A stretch of DNA of 64,000 nt from NCBI RefSeq assembly GCF_046271865.1, contig NZ_CP176580.1:1364001-1428000 (forward strand). The letters are read 5' to 3'. Made by a program: the position numbers and the translations under genes. This DNA is from Nitrincola salilacus. GTDB lineage: Bacteria; Pseudomonadota; Gammaproteobacteria; Pseudomonadales; Balneatricaceae. Position 1 is the first letter of the stretch; each line of letters opens with the position of its first letter. Shown in pieces: positions 8,150 through 16,714 of this stretch. The notes under the pieces were generated by a model that was not told the DNA's origin, ran no database searches, and was given only the letters and a program-made list of their open reading frames with translations.

Positions 8150-8993
8150 GTTGCGCAGCGCCTTTATCCGTGCGGTGGAGTTTGATAACTCCCTGCCGAT
8201 TGAGCCAGCGGCTGTGCAGCTCTGGCTCAAGGATCTGGATAATCCGATGCGCTGGTCGGCGCGCCCGTTGTTGCAGTTCCTGTTCGCGATCCTGCTGCAT
8301 CTGGTCTGGTTCTTCAAGCGCCTGCCTCTGCCGCAGTTCAGTGCCCATAAACTGCTGCAGAGGCTGATCTGCTGGTTCTGCGAGCACTTTGTCAGTGTCG
8401 AGGCGAACCAACTGATTCTGCGTCACTTTGCCACCGAGTCGAATATTCTGAATTTTCTGGCGAATAATACGCGCGCCGATCGGGCCGGGGAGGCGGCTCC
8501 GGTTCAGCTTTACCCTGACTCGATCAGAGGTATGTTGGTGGATAGCTTCGTAGAGCATGATCAGGAGCTGTTTCGTCTGTTCCGAGAGATGGGCCCTTGG
8601 CAGAATCGGCAACCTCTTAAAGCGGATGAGATCAACTGGAGCAACTGGAAATCGATCGATATGGAGGCGTTCAGGATTAAGAAACGGCGTACTCAGGTGT
8701 TCGATTTTGAAACCTCGCATTCGCTGTTCATGTGTCTGTTCTGCCTGCTGCTGACGCGTGAGGAATATCGGGATGCGATCAACGGCTTCAATCTGGATCA
8801 ATCGATTGCGATCCGTATTGGACAGTTGATCGGCGATGACTCACTGGCTGAGATGGCCTATAACAAATTTCCCCACTATCTGGTCGGGCCGTGGAATCTG
8901 AGCCAGCGCTTCCTGATGCATGGCTTCTTCACCGAGCATCTGTATGCCAGGCTTGAAGCTTTGCGCACACAAACCGACGCTTCTGAAGCGTGA
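8142..8993 (+). CDS. Unrecognised protein of ketosynthase/diiron operon
   Basis: A 283-residue protein. The ATG at 8142 (MAKLRSAF) overlaps the upstream gene and has GGAGGAGG just before it. A single hydrophobic stretch (PLLQFLFAILLHLVWFF, ~res 43-59) suggests membrane association. The rest is helical with many His, Asp and Glu (EHFVSVEANQ, FVEHDQELFRLF, RTQVFDFETSHSLFMCLF). I do not recognise a family. Its place as last gene of an overlapping operon makes a role in the same pathway likely, for example tailoring or delivery of a lipid-like substrate; that is inference. Confidence 0.75.
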   Translation: MAKLRSAFIRAVEFDNSLPIEPAAVQLWLKDLDNPMRWSARPLLQFLFAILLHLVWFFKRLPLPQFSAHKLLQRLICWFCEHFVSVEANQLILRHFATESNILNFLANNTRADRAGEAAPVQLYPDSIRGMLVDSFVEHDQELFRLFREMGPWQNRQPLKADEINWSNWKSIDMEAFRIKKRRTQVFDFETSHSLFMCLFCLLLTREEYRDAINGFNLDQSIAIRIGQLIGDDSLAEMAYNKFPHYLVGPWNLSQRFLMHGFFTEHLYARLEALRTQTDASEA

Positions 8994-9018
8994 TGACTTG
9001 GTTGCTGTTATTGGTTTG

Positions 9019-9093
9019 CTGGTAATTGGTTCGCTGGTAACTGGTTCAATGGTAACTGGTTCAATGGTAACTTGTTCAATGACAACCAGCTCA
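9019..9093. repeat. 15-bp tandem repeat, five copies
   Basis: Five consecutive 15-bp units with consensus (A/C)TGGTAACTGGTTCA occupy the gap between the operon end and the esterase gene. Units 2-4 are nearly identical; the fifth is diverged and a partial sixth follows. One frame reads through as a short Val-Thr-Gly-Ser-Met repeat but there is no convincing gene. Confidence 0.85.
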
Positions 9094-9149
9094 ATGCTAA
9101 ACTGCCCCCCATCATCAATTATGGTCATTTAATTTAGCCGGAGAGCTCT

Positions 9150-9806
9150 ATGTTTTTACCCTGTGTTGAGATTGAACCGGCAAAACCTGCTGATAGTGCA
9201 GTAATCTGGCTGCATGGCCTGGGTGCGGATGGACACGATTTCGAGCCGATAGTGCCTGAGTTGCAGTTACCCGAGAGTATGGCGACACGGTTTATCTTTC
9301 CGCATGCACCGAGCATGCCTGTCACGATCAATGGTGGCATGGTGATGCCAGCTTGGTATGACATTCTGGAGATGAATATTGATCGCAAGGTGGATTCGGT
9401 GCAGCTGATCGCCTCTGCCGAAGCTGTGGTACGCCTGATCGAGCGTGAGATCGAGCGCGGTATTGCACCAGAGCGGATCGTACTGGCAGGTTTCTCACAA
9501 GGTGGTGCGGTGGCTTATCATGCGGCGCTGAGTTACGACAAGGGTCTGGCGGGGCTGCTGGCGTTATCCACCTACTTTGCGACCGATAACCTCGTGGAGT
9601 TCAATGCCGCCAACAGTCAGATCCCAGTCATGATTCAGCATGGCACGTTTGATCCTGTGGTACCTGAAGCGCTGGGTAAAAAGGCGTTTGAGACGCTGCA
9701 GAACCGAGGTTATGCAGTGGAGTATCAGAGCTATCCGATGGAGCACTCAGTATCCTTGCCGCAGATCCGAGAGATTGGGAAGTGGTTGCAGAAGGTGTTG
9801 GGTTGA
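9150..9806 (+). CDS. Carboxylesterase/phospholipase family alpha/beta hydrolase
   Basis: A 218-residue cytoplasmic serine esterase of the acyl-protein thioesterase-like group. Visible are the oxyanion region WLHGLGADGHDF, nucleophile elbow GFSQGG, catalytic Asp in HGTFDPVVP and His in MEHSVSLPQI. Length is typical. The start has CCGGAGAG upstream. It probably hydrolyses short-chain carboxylesters; the natural substrate is unknown. It is convergent with the YfiRNB genes, with a hairpin between them. Confidence 0.92.
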   Translation: MFLPCVEIEPAKPADSAVIWLHGLGADGHDFEPIVPELQLPESMATRFIFPHAPSMPVTINGGMVMPAWYDILEMNIDRKVDSVQLIASAEAVVRLIEREIERGIAPERIVLAGFSQGGAVAYHAALSYDKGLAGLLALSTYFATDNLVEFNAANSQIPVMIQHGTFDPVVPEALGKKAFETLQNRGYAVEYQSYPMEHSVSLPQIREIGKWLQKVLG

Positions 9807-9840
9807 AAGTGCTGGGTTGATTGTTCAGATGTTTGCAGTA

Positions 9841-9872
9841 AGACGAGTCCGGAGGTTTATCCGGTCTCGTCT
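9841..9872. terminator. Hairpin between convergent esterase and yfiB genes
   Basis: AGACGAG-T-CCGGA / TCCGG-T-CTCGTCT forms a 12-bp stem with one mismatch and a 6-nt loop between convergent genes. No long T-tract follows, so it is a probable two-way transcript barrier. Confidence 0.5.
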
Positions 9873-9883
9873 GTTCAGCGTTA

Positions 9884-10381
9884 TCAGGGTTGAACGATAA
9901 TGCTGACGCGCCGGTTCTCTTGTCGACCCTTTAACGTATCATTGCTGGCGACGGGATAACGACTGCCCAGTCCCTGTGCACTGATATTATCGGGATTGAA
10001 ACCAGCCTCGACAAACAGCTCCGAAACTCTTTTGGCACGATTAAGTGACAGTGTGTCGTTATAGCTCTGCGCGCCGATGGAGTCGGTATGGCCTTCAAGT
10101 CTGAGCTGGCTGATATCCACCTCTAACAGTGAGTCAGCAATCCTGGTGATAATCGCTTTTTCTTCGGGACCCGTTGTGACATCATCAAAGCCGAAGAGTA
10201 CTTTCCCTGACAGATTGAGTAGCCATCCCTGATCGGTCAACTCGAAGCCATTTTTCTTGAGTACCTCCACCTGTCTGGCATTCAGTCCAGATGGTACTGT
10301 CTGACAACCGACCAGCAATAACAGCATGAATATACAAATGGTGGTTTCAAATAAACGTTTGTGTATGTTTTTGTTCAGCAC
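9884..10381 (-). CDS. yfiB: OmpA-family lipoprotein, YfiB-like
   Basis: A 165-residue outer-membrane lipoprotein starting with GTG. The signal peptide carries a lipobox LLVGC, and an OmpA peptidoglycan-binding domain follows (LRLEGHTDSIGAQSYNDTLSLNRAKRV and QGLGSRYPVASN, ending NRRVSIIV). In the YfiBNR (TpbB) system YfiB sequesters the periplasmic inhibitor YfiR and so releases the cyclase YfiN. The gene order here (yfiR-yfiN-yfiB, overlapping) is the basis for the name. It overlaps the cyclase gene by 35 bp. Confidence 0.88.
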   Translation of the reverse strand: MLNKNIHKRLFETTICIFMLLLLVGCQTVPSGLNARQVEVLKKNGFELTDQGWLLNLSGKVLFGFDDVTTGPEEKAIITRIADSLLEVDISQLRLEGHTDSIGAQSYNDTLSLNRAKRVSELFVEAGFNPDNISAQGLGSRYPVASNDTLKGRQENRRVSIIVQP

Positions 10382-11651
10382 TTAAAGTCTCCTGATAACT
10401 GTTTTCTGTGGCTACTGGATCAGCTAGTTGCCAGCCTCCCTGTTTATTGCGCTTGGCAGTGTACATCGCTTTGTCGGCGCTGTGTAGTAATGCATTGGCG
10501 GTTCTGCCATGTGTTGGGTAGATGGCAACACCCAGGCTGAGGGAGGTCGGGATGATGCGTCCATCGGGTATTCTGATGGGGTCATTCATGCTTGCCAGGA
10601 TGTTTTCGGCAATGATGAAGGCATCTGCAGTGTCATTCAGCGGGTTGATCACTACCGCAAACTCGTCGCCGCCAAGCCTGGCAACAACATCCTCTGATCG
10701 GAGCTGCGCTTTGACGCGAGCCGCCACAGTGGTCAGCACAGCGTCACCTGCCGCATGTCCCAGGGTATCATTGATCTTTTTAAAGCCATTGCTGTCGAGA
10801 TAGAACACAGCCAGTTGTTGATCGTGTTCAATGGCATCACGTACAGCCTGCTTGAGCCGTCCTTCAAAGTAGAGGCGATTAGGCAGACCGGTCAGGCTGT
10901 CGTGTGTAGCTTTGCGGGTCAGATGCTCATTCTCTCTTTTCAGGTGCTTCTGCCACTGCTCAAGCTCATCCAGCAGCTCATTGAAATCATCACCCAACTC
11001 GTTCAGCTCGGCAATGCTGGCCCTCGGTACGCGTTGCGAAAAATCACGGTCGTAACGCACGGCATGTGCCACACTGACCAGTTTCCGAAGAGGGCGCGTG
11101 ATATTGCCCTGCATCCGCCGTGACAGATGATAGGCGCTCATAATACTGATCGTCATGCAGATGATCATGCCAAGTAAACCGCTGACCAGAAAAGAAAGCA
11201 GGCTGCCGCCACTGCCAGTGACATATACCTGACCGAGAATGCGTCTGCCTTGAGCGATGGGGACCTGTACGGGAGGCTGCATCAGGTTCGCCATTAACCT
11301 TCCTGCCTGATCAAATAGCCCTTGGGATGGCTTTTCCCAGCGTGCCAACAGTTTTCCTTCGCGATCGGTTACGTGTGCGTTAGCAACCTCCTCTGTGGCA
11401 ACTATCAGCGTCAGGGCTTCGTATGCCGCTTCCTCATCATGGAATATGACTGCTGCTTCAACCGTGTAACTGACGGACCGGGCGATCAGTTGCAAGTTAT
11501 GTTCGGCATAGACACGTAGCGCCAGCAGAGCAATCAGGGTCAATAAAAGACTGGCAAGACCCACGGCTATCAGGGCAACAGACAGGTGAGCTTTGTTCAA
11601 CGTTGCCCTGAGTGATGGCAGAAGTGGTTTCGCGGTAAAGTGAGTATTCAT
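10347..11651 (-). CDS. yfiN: Membrane diguanylate cyclase, YfiN-like
   Basis: A 434-residue inner-membrane enzyme making cyclic-di-GMP from two GTP. Order: TM helix (~res 22-45), periplasmic sensor (~46-150), second TM (~152-175), HAMP (~178-230), then a GGDEF domain with an intact LGGDEFAVV active site after DSLTGLPNR. In the known system the periplasmic part is held inactive by YfiR. It overlaps yfiR by 4 bp and yfiB by 35 bp, indicating translational coupling. High cyclic-di-GMP favours attachment and exopolysaccharide. Confidence 0.92.
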   Translation of the reverse strand: MNTHFTAKPLLPSLRATLNKAHLSVALIAVGLASLLLTLIALLALRVYAEHNLQLIARSVSYTVEAAVIFHDEEAAYEALTLIVATEEVANAHVTDREGKLLARWEKPSQGLFDQAGRLMANLMQPPVQVPIAQGRRILGQVYVTGSGGSLLSFLVSGLLGMIICMTISIMSAYHLSRRMQGNITRPLRKLVSVAHAVRYDRDFSQRVPRASIAELNELGDDFNELLDELEQWQKHLKRENEHLTRKATHDSLTGLPNRLYFEGRLKQAVRDAIEHDQQLAVFYLDSNGFKKINDTLGHAAGDAVLTTVAARVKAQLRSEDVVARLGGDEFAVVINPLNDTADAFIIAENILASMNDPIRIPDGRIIPTSLSLGVAIYPTHGRTANALLHSADKAMYTAKRNKQGGWQLADPVATENSYQETLSAEQKHTQTFI

Positions 11652-12226
11652 TCCTGAACCACCGTTCGGTTGCCGAGTTTCAGAACGTGTGGGTGAACGC
11701 GTACTCCGCTACGTGCGATGGAATCAAGATTGACCAGAAAACGCACTTCAAGATTGTTTACCAGCAGACAGAACATGCTGCCGACACTACAGCGCTCGTC
11801 TTGCTCGCTGATAGTGAGAATAGGGGATCCACTGATACGATGAGACAAGCTCATGTAATCTGTTTCTTCCATTACACCGATATAGATCACTTGGCAGCGA
11901 AGCGCGATATCTTCGGCATCCCATTCGATACGTTGAGGTATCAGAGGTTGGCCGAGCACTTCCAGGTTGGCGTGAAGAAGTGTATCGGCATACTCAGTAG
12001 GTGCGGTGACACAAAAATCGATCGGACCGGGCTCACTTTTCCATCGCGTATAGCCGAGGATGCCGAGTACCACATCAGTCACTGCTGCTGTGCGCTGCGG
12101 CATCAGTGGCTCAGACTGCTCCTGTGCTGTGATATTGCCAGCAACAGACAGCACGATGAGCGACAGCAACATCTGGAGTAACCGTCTGAATGAGACTGTA
12201 TAGAATGAGAGCAAGAAGTTATGCAA
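11648..12226 (-). CDS. yfiR: YfiR-family periplasmic repressor of cyclase
   Basis: A protein of up to 192 residues of the YfiR (DUF4154) family: exported, with KSEPGPIDFCVTAP, an IYIG strand and the closing SMFCLLVNNLEVRFLVNLDSIARSGVRVHPHVLKLG typical of the family. Several Cys (FCV, LRCQV, ERCSVGSMFC) could form the disulfides by which YfiR senses redox state. It inhibits YfiN in the periplasm. The first codon is uncertain: the longest frame begins with TTG at 12226; an ATG at 12172 gives a very short signal peptide. Confidence 0.85.
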   Translation of the reverse strand: MHNFLLSFYTVSFRRLLQMLLSLIVLSVAGNITAQEQSEPLMPQRTAAVTDVVLGILGYTRWKSEPGPIDFCVTAPTEYADTLLHANLEVLGQPLIPQRIEWDAEDIALRCQVIYIGVMEETDYMSLSHRISGSPILTISEQDERCSVGSMFCLLVNNLEVRFLVNLDSIARSGVRVHPHVLKLGNRTVVQE

Positions 12227-12432
12227 ACAGGACGTCCATGCTTGGTGTTGAGGTGTACGGGATCAGTGTTTCCTTATTCAATACTCATGTCAACCTGTAC
12301 TGAGGTTCAATACCTTTGTGATGAAGGAGTATAAGCACCTGTTAAATCAGTACTTCGTGATTTATTCATCGCGGATTCAGACAGTTAAACTACACTGGAT
12401 GGATAACTAAAGGATAAGCGAGATGATATATG

Positions 12433-12897
12433 ATGGACAAGAAGTTCAACCGATGGTTGCCAATGACGGCGTTGGTGCTGATGTTGCTAATAGCGCTGCC
12501 TGCCTGCACCACCGCAGGTACTGAATCTGGAGTGCAGTGGATGACACTTGAAGATACTCAGTGGAAGTTGTTGCAGCTGCGTGATGAGGCCGTTCCTGAA
12601 CAGGAAAATATGATGCGCCATCCAGTTCTGGCGTTTCTGCCCGATGGCCGTGTCGCTGGTTCAGATGGCTGTAATAGGCTGATGGGTGGCTATCAAGAAC
12701 AAGGTCGGCAACTGAGTTTTACGCAGATGGCCTCGACACGAATGGCTTGCGTTGATGGGATGGAAGTGGCAGATAGCTTCAATTATCTGATCGCGTTGGT
12801 ACGGAGCTATGAAATCAAAGACGATCTGTTGGAGTTGTTCAGTGACAGCGGAGAGCTGCTAATGCGTTTTCAGGTCGATACTGCAGCTGAAAACTGA
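12433..12897 (+). CDS. META-domain lipoprotein (HslJ-like)
   Basis: A 154-residue lipoprotein: basic start, hydrophobic core and lipobox LPAC, then a META domain (LEDTQWKLLQL, FLPDGRVAGSDGCNRLMGGY, MASTRMAC, LLMRFQ). META/HslJ proteins are envelope stress or antibiotic-tolerance factors of poorly known mechanism. Two adjacent ATGs (12430, 12433) are possible. It appears monocistronic. Confidence 0.88.
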   Translation: MDKKFNRWLPMTALVLMLLIALPACTTAGTESGVQWMTLEDTQWKLLQLRDEAVPEQENMMRHPVLAFLPDGRVAGSDGCNRLMGGYQEQGRQLSFTQMASTRMACVDGMEVADSFNYLIALVRSYEIKDDLLELFSDSGELLMRFQVDTAAEN

Positions 12898-12922
12898 TTA
12901 CTGGTAACGGCTCACGATTTCC

Positions 12923-13102
12923 TCAGTCTGTCGCACGGGCGAAGAGGTATATCCATCTGAGCCGCAATTCTCCTTCGGTATAAAAATGATATTCGTCAGC
13001 TTGCGCAGTGTGGGAGTGGGCGGCCGATATCACAAAGGCCAACAGCACTGAAAGCACCTTGATGCAAGGTTTGCTGAGTTCTGAAAGAGTAGTTATCTGC
13101 AT
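12923..13102 (-). CDS. Possible small exported protein
   Basis: A 59-residue frame starting MQITTLSELSKPC with a convincing signal-peptide-like segment (IKVLSVLLAFVISAAHSHTAQA) and a short mature part. No family is recognised. It ends 26 bp from the convergent META gene. It is either a small periplasmic protein or a truncated one; support is only the signal sequence and an AGGG-type site upstream. Confidence 0.3.
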   Translation of the reverse strand: MQITTLSELSKPCIKVLSVLLAFVISAAHSHTAQADEYHFYTEGELRLRWIYLFARATD

Positions 13103-13215
13103 GACTGCCCTAGAGCTAAGCCTTGGAACTAAGCTCTTGAACGTCAGGGTCACGGAGATAGATAAAAATTTAGTGACAAGCAATATTTTTCTCTGCAAAG
13201 TAATTTAAAATCCTG

Positions 13216-13221
13216 TATAAT
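13216..13221 (+). promoter_or_regulatory. TATAAT -10 element before elongation factor G gene
   Basis: A consensus TATAAT lies 39 bp before the EF-G start, within AT-rich DNA. The matching -35 region (around 13190) is weak. Confidence 0.5.
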
Positions 13222-13259
13222 CTCGCACTATTTTAAAACCCTAGCTTATTGAGATGACT

Positions 13260-15359
13260 ATGTCAGCAGATTTATCCTTATACAGAAACATTGGTATCTT
13301 CGCCCACGTAGATGCTGGCAAAACCACTACTACCGAGCGAATTCTGAAACTGACCGGCAAAATTCATAAGTTAGGTGAAGTTCACGAAGGTGAATCGACT
13401 ACTGACTTTATGGAACAGGAAGCCGAGCGCGGAATCACTATCCAGTCAGCAGCCGTAAGCTGTTTCTGGAAAGGCTACCGTTTCAACGTTATCGATACTC
13501 CGGGCCACGTTGACTTCACCGTTGAAGTTTACCGTTCACTGAAAGTATTGGATGGCGGTGTCGGCGTATTCTGTGGTTCTGGTGGTGTTGAACCCCAGTC
13601 AGAAACCAACTGGCGTTATGCGAACGATGCTGAAGTATCGCGTCTGATCTTCGTTAACAAACTGGACCGTATCGGTGCTGACTTTATCCGCGTAACCGAG
13701 CAGGTCAAGAAAGTGCTGGGTGCAAACCCTCTGATCATGGTGTTGCCTATCGGCCGTGAAGATACCTTCACTGGCGTGGTTGATCTGTTAACCCAGAAAG
13801 CTTACATCTGGGATGAGACTGGACAGCCAGAAAACTACACGATTACTGATGTACCAGCTGATATGGCTGATGACGTTGAAATGTACCGTACCCAGTTGGT
13901 CGAAACTGCGCTGGAACAGGACGACGATCTGCTGATGGCTTACATGGAAGGCGAAGAGCCATCTATTGAAGACCTCAAACGCTGCATCCGTAAAGGTTGC
14001 CGTGATCTGGTCTTCTTCCCGACTTTCTGTGGTTCTGCCTTTAAAAACAAAGGTATGCAGCTGCTGCTGGACGCTGTTGTTGATTATCTGCCATCACCAA
14101 CTGAAGTTATTCCTCAGCCACTGACTGACGAAGAAGGTAACGAAATTGGCGAGCACGCTATTGTTTCTGCTGATGAGCCATTCCGTGCCCTGGCATTCAA
14201 AATCATGGATGACCGTTTCGGCGCACTGACCTTCATTCGTATTTACTCAGGTGTACTGAACAAGGGTGATACCATCCTGAACTCTTTCACCGGTAAAACC
14301 GAGCGTATCGGTCGAATGGTTGAAATGTACGCCAATGACCGTATTGAGCTGACCACAGCTCAGGCTGGCGACATCGTTGCGCTGGTGGGTATGAAGAACA
14401 ACACCCAGACTGGCCACACCCTGTGTGATCCCAAGTTCCCTTGTACGCTTGAGCCAATGGTATTCCCAGAGCCAGTAATCTCTATTTCTGTTGCACCTAA
14501 AGACAAGGGTTCTACAGAAAAAATGGGTATCGCTATCGGCAAGATGGTTGCTGAAGATCCAACGTTCCGGGTTGAAACCGACGTTGACTCAGGTGAAACC
14601 ATCCTGAAAGGCATGGGTGAATTGCACCTGGATATCAAAGTAGACATTCTGAAGCGTACCTATGGCGTAGAATTGGTCGTAGGTCAGCCACAGGTTGCTT
14701 ACCGCGAAACCATTACCAGCGCAATCGAAGACAGCTATACCCACAAGAAACAATCTGGTGGTTCAGGTCAGTACGGTAAAATTGATTACCGCATCCGTCC
14801 TGGCGAGCAGAACTCTGGCTTTACGTTCAAATCATCAGTCGTTGGTGGTAACGTACCAAAAGAGTTTATCCCAGCGATTGAGAAAAGCTTTGCGGGCATG
14901 ATGTCTACTGGTACCCTGGCAGGCTTCCCGGTACTGGACGTTGAGATTGAAGTGTTCGATGGTGCTTACCACGCCGTTGACTCATCAGCTATCGCGTTTG
15001 AAATCGCCGCTAAAGGCGCCTTCAGACAGTCAATGCCAAAAGCTGGCCCGCAGCTGCTTGAACCGATCATGAAAGTTGACGTGTTCACTCCTGAAGATCA
15101 CGTGGGTGATGTTATCGGTGACATAAACCGTCGTCGTGGCATGATCCTGGGTCAGGAAGCAGGTGTTACTGGCGTACGAGTTAAAGCTGACGTACCTCTG
15201 TCAGAAATGTTCGGTTACATCAGTACTCTGCGTACCATGACTTCAGGCCGTGGTCAGTTCTCTATGGAGTTCGCGCACTACTCACCGTGCCCGGCTAACG
15301 TAGCTGAGACTGTAATCGCCAAAGAGAAAGAAAAGAAAGCAGCCGCTGCTAAAGGCTAA
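13260..15359 (+). CDS. Elongation factor G, divergent stand-alone copy
   Basis: A 699-residue translational GTPase that would drive ribosomal translocation or recycling. GTPase motifs: AHVDAGKTTTTE, DTPGHVDF and NKLD. EF-G domains II-V follow in full length, ending with the typical RGQFSMEFAHYSPCP. It is not in a str operon (no rpsL/rpsG/tuf nearby), and the N-terminus MSADLSLYRNIGIFAHVDAG differs from canonical FusA, so it is likely a second EF-G (EF-G2 type) or a relocated fusA. ATG 13260 is preferred; an in-frame ATG sits 6 bp upstream. Its Thr/Val/Arg codons look biased toward highly expressed usage. Confidence 0.9.
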   Translation: MSADLSLYRNIGIFAHVDAGKTTTTERILKLTGKIHKLGEVHEGESTTDFMEQEAERGITIQSAAVSCFWKGYRFNVIDTPGHVDFTVEVYRSLKVLDGGVGVFCGSGGVEPQSETNWRYANDAEVSRLIFVNKLDRIGADFIRVTEQVKKVLGANPLIMVLPIGREDTFTGVVDLLTQKAYIWDETGQPENYTITDVPADMADDVEMYRTQLVETALEQDDDLLMAYMEGEEPSIEDLKRCIRKGCRDLVFFPTFCGSAFKNKGMQLLLDAVVDYLPSPTEVIPQPLTDEEGNEIGEHAIVSADEPFRALAFKIMDDRFGALTFIRIYSGVLNKGDTILNSFTGKTERIGRMVEMYANDRIELTTAQAGDIVALVGMKNNTQTGHTLCDPKFPCTLEPMVFPEPVISISVAPKDKGSTEKMGIAIGKMVAEDPTFRVETDVDSGETILKGMGELHLDIKVDILKRTYGVELVVGQPQVAYRETITSAIEDSYTHKKQSGGSGQYGKIDYRIRPGEQNSGFTFKSSVVGGNVPKEFIPAIEKSFAGMMSTGTLAGFPVLDVEIEVFDGAYHAVDSSAIAFEIAAKGAFRQSMPKAGPQLLEPIMKVDVFTPEDHVGDVIGDINRRRGMILGQEAGVTGVRVKADVPLSEMFGYISTLRTMTSGRGQFSMEFAHYSPCPANVAETVIAKEKEKKAAAAKG

Positions 15360-15360
15360 G

Positions 15361-15411
15361 TAGTTAATACAGCTATGTAGTTAATACCGCTATGTAGTTA
15401 ATACAGCTATA
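15361..15411. repeat. 17-bp tandem repeat, three copies
   Basis: Three 17-bp units TAGTTAATACAGCTATG (one or two differences each) lie directly between the EF-G stop and its terminator. Confidence 0.85.
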
Positions 15412-15426
15412 TAGTCAGCGCGCTTT

Positions 15427-15464
15427 AAAAAAACCCCGCCAGTTCGCTCTGGCGGGGTTTTTTT
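15427..15464. terminator. Strong intrinsic terminator after EF-G
   Basis: A perfect 9-bp stem CCCCGCCAG/CTGGCGGGG with a 6-nt loop, flanked by seven A and seven T, so it can work in both directions. Confidence 0.95.
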
Positions 15465-15571
15465 GTTTGTCTGGTTTACCATACTGTTTTGCCATGTAGT
15501 AATCCGCTACTACCCCTTGTTCTCATTTCATTGCTACAAAGAGGGTTCAAACTACCATCAGGAGTACAGCA

Positions 15572-16138
15572 ATGAATAAGAAGATTCTGATGATCACTGG
15601 TGACTTCACCGAGGATTATGAAACCATGGTGCCTTTTCAGGCACTTCAGGCGGTTGGTCATGTCGTGCATGCCATTTGTCCCGACAAGAAAGCGGGGGAT
15701 ACAGTTGCGACCGCGATCCACGATTTTGAAGGTGATCAGACCTATACCGAGAAACCCGGGCATCGGTTTGCACTGAATGCCAGCTTTGATGAGATTCGGG
15801 TGGAAGATTACGATGCGCTGGTGATTCCCGGCGGACGTGCCCCTGAGTACCTGCGTCTGAATGTGAATGTATTGAAAATGGTGCAGTATTTCTTCACTGC
15901 AGATAAACCGGTGGCAGCGATCTGTCATGGTGCGCAGTTGCTGGCTGCAGCTGGTGTACTGAAGGAGCGGCACTGCTCGGCCTACCCAGCCTGCCAACCC
16001 GAGGTGGAGCTTGCAGGTGGACGTTACGCCAACATTGCCGTGGATAAGGCAGTCACCGATGGCAATCTGGTCACCGCACCGGCCTGGCCTGCACATCCAG
16101 ACTGGCTGGCTCAGTTTATGGTTCTGCTCAATAAGTGA
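15572..16138 (+). CDS. DJ-1/PfpI family protein
   Basis: A 188-residue class I glutamine-amidotransferase-like protein. The start MNKKILMITGDFTEDYE has an AGGAG site. The Glu of DFTEDYE, the strand ALVIPGGRAPEYLR and the nucleophile elbow AICHGAQLLAAAGVL (Cys) match the DJ-1/PfpI family. Members act as chaperones, glyoxalase-like deglycases or proteases, so precise chemistry is unclear. It stands alone between the EF-G terminator and the RHH gene. Confidence 0.9.
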   Translation: MNKKILMITGDFTEDYETMVPFQALQAVGHVVHAICPDKKAGDTVATAIHDFEGDQTYTEKPGHRFALNASFDEIRVEDYDALVIPGGRAPEYLRLNVNVLKMVQYFFTADKPVAAICHGAQLLAAAGVLKERHCSAYPACQPEVELAGGRYANIAVDKAVTDGNLVTAPAWPAHPDWLAQFMVLLNK

Positions 16139-16304
16139 TGAGAGCCCGGTGCTGGGTAGATCCCTTCTGCTCGGCACCGATTCGTCGTCTATACTGATGT
16201 CTCTAAATACAAAAAATTATAGGGGCAGGCGCTTCTGGAAGCATAATCTTCTACAGACATAAGCTTCTAATTGAGCCTTATACAGACACTTGTGGAGCCT
16301 TCCC

Positions 16305-16655
16305 ATGTGCAGATTGTTTATCGGCGCTGATCCTACCCTCTGGGTCAGTTCCTCACGTTCCCTTCGTATCGACGGTATGGTGACCAGTATCCGGCTGGAA
16401 AACGGCTTCTGGACGCTGCTGGAAGAGATCGCTCAGCGCGATGGCATGCATCTGCCGCAGATGCTGACAAAGCTTTATCACGAGTCGATTGATGCCGGGC
16501 ATGATCTGGGTAATTTCACCTCATTTCTACGTGTTTGCGCCCTGCGATATCTGTCATTGCAACTGAGTCATGATATTCCTGCCGATGTCCGAGTACCGAT
16601 CGCCTCTCTTGATGCCACGCAGATACTGGCGCGGGAAAAGAAGGACTGGCATTGA
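16305..16655 (+). CDS. Ribbon-helix-helix domain protein
   Basis: A 116-residue protein starting MCRLFIGADPTLW (ATG 16305 after TGGAG). A strand-helix-helix pattern follows (TSIRLENGFWTLLEEIAQRDGMHLPQMLTKLYHES), as in the RHH_4-type DNA-binding family. It lies 59 bp before the large PEP/pyruvate-binding gene, a pairing that appears recurrent in proteobacteria, so it may regulate that gene or bind its product. Confidence 0.8.
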   Translation: MCRLFIGADPTLWVSSSRSLRIDGMVTSIRLENGFWTLLEEIAQRDGMHLPQMLTKLYHESIDAGHDLGNFTSFLRVCALRYLSLQLSHDIPADVRVPIASLDATQILAREKKDWH

Positions 16656-16714
16656 CGCGACCTGTCTGATTCTGTCGTAATGGCTGTCATCTTAATTCAG
16701 ACAGGCGATCACAG

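Noticed and set aside
15476..16177. Minus-strand open frame over the DJ-1 gene
   Set aside because: It is the shadow of a clearly coding gene with family motifs on the plus strand.
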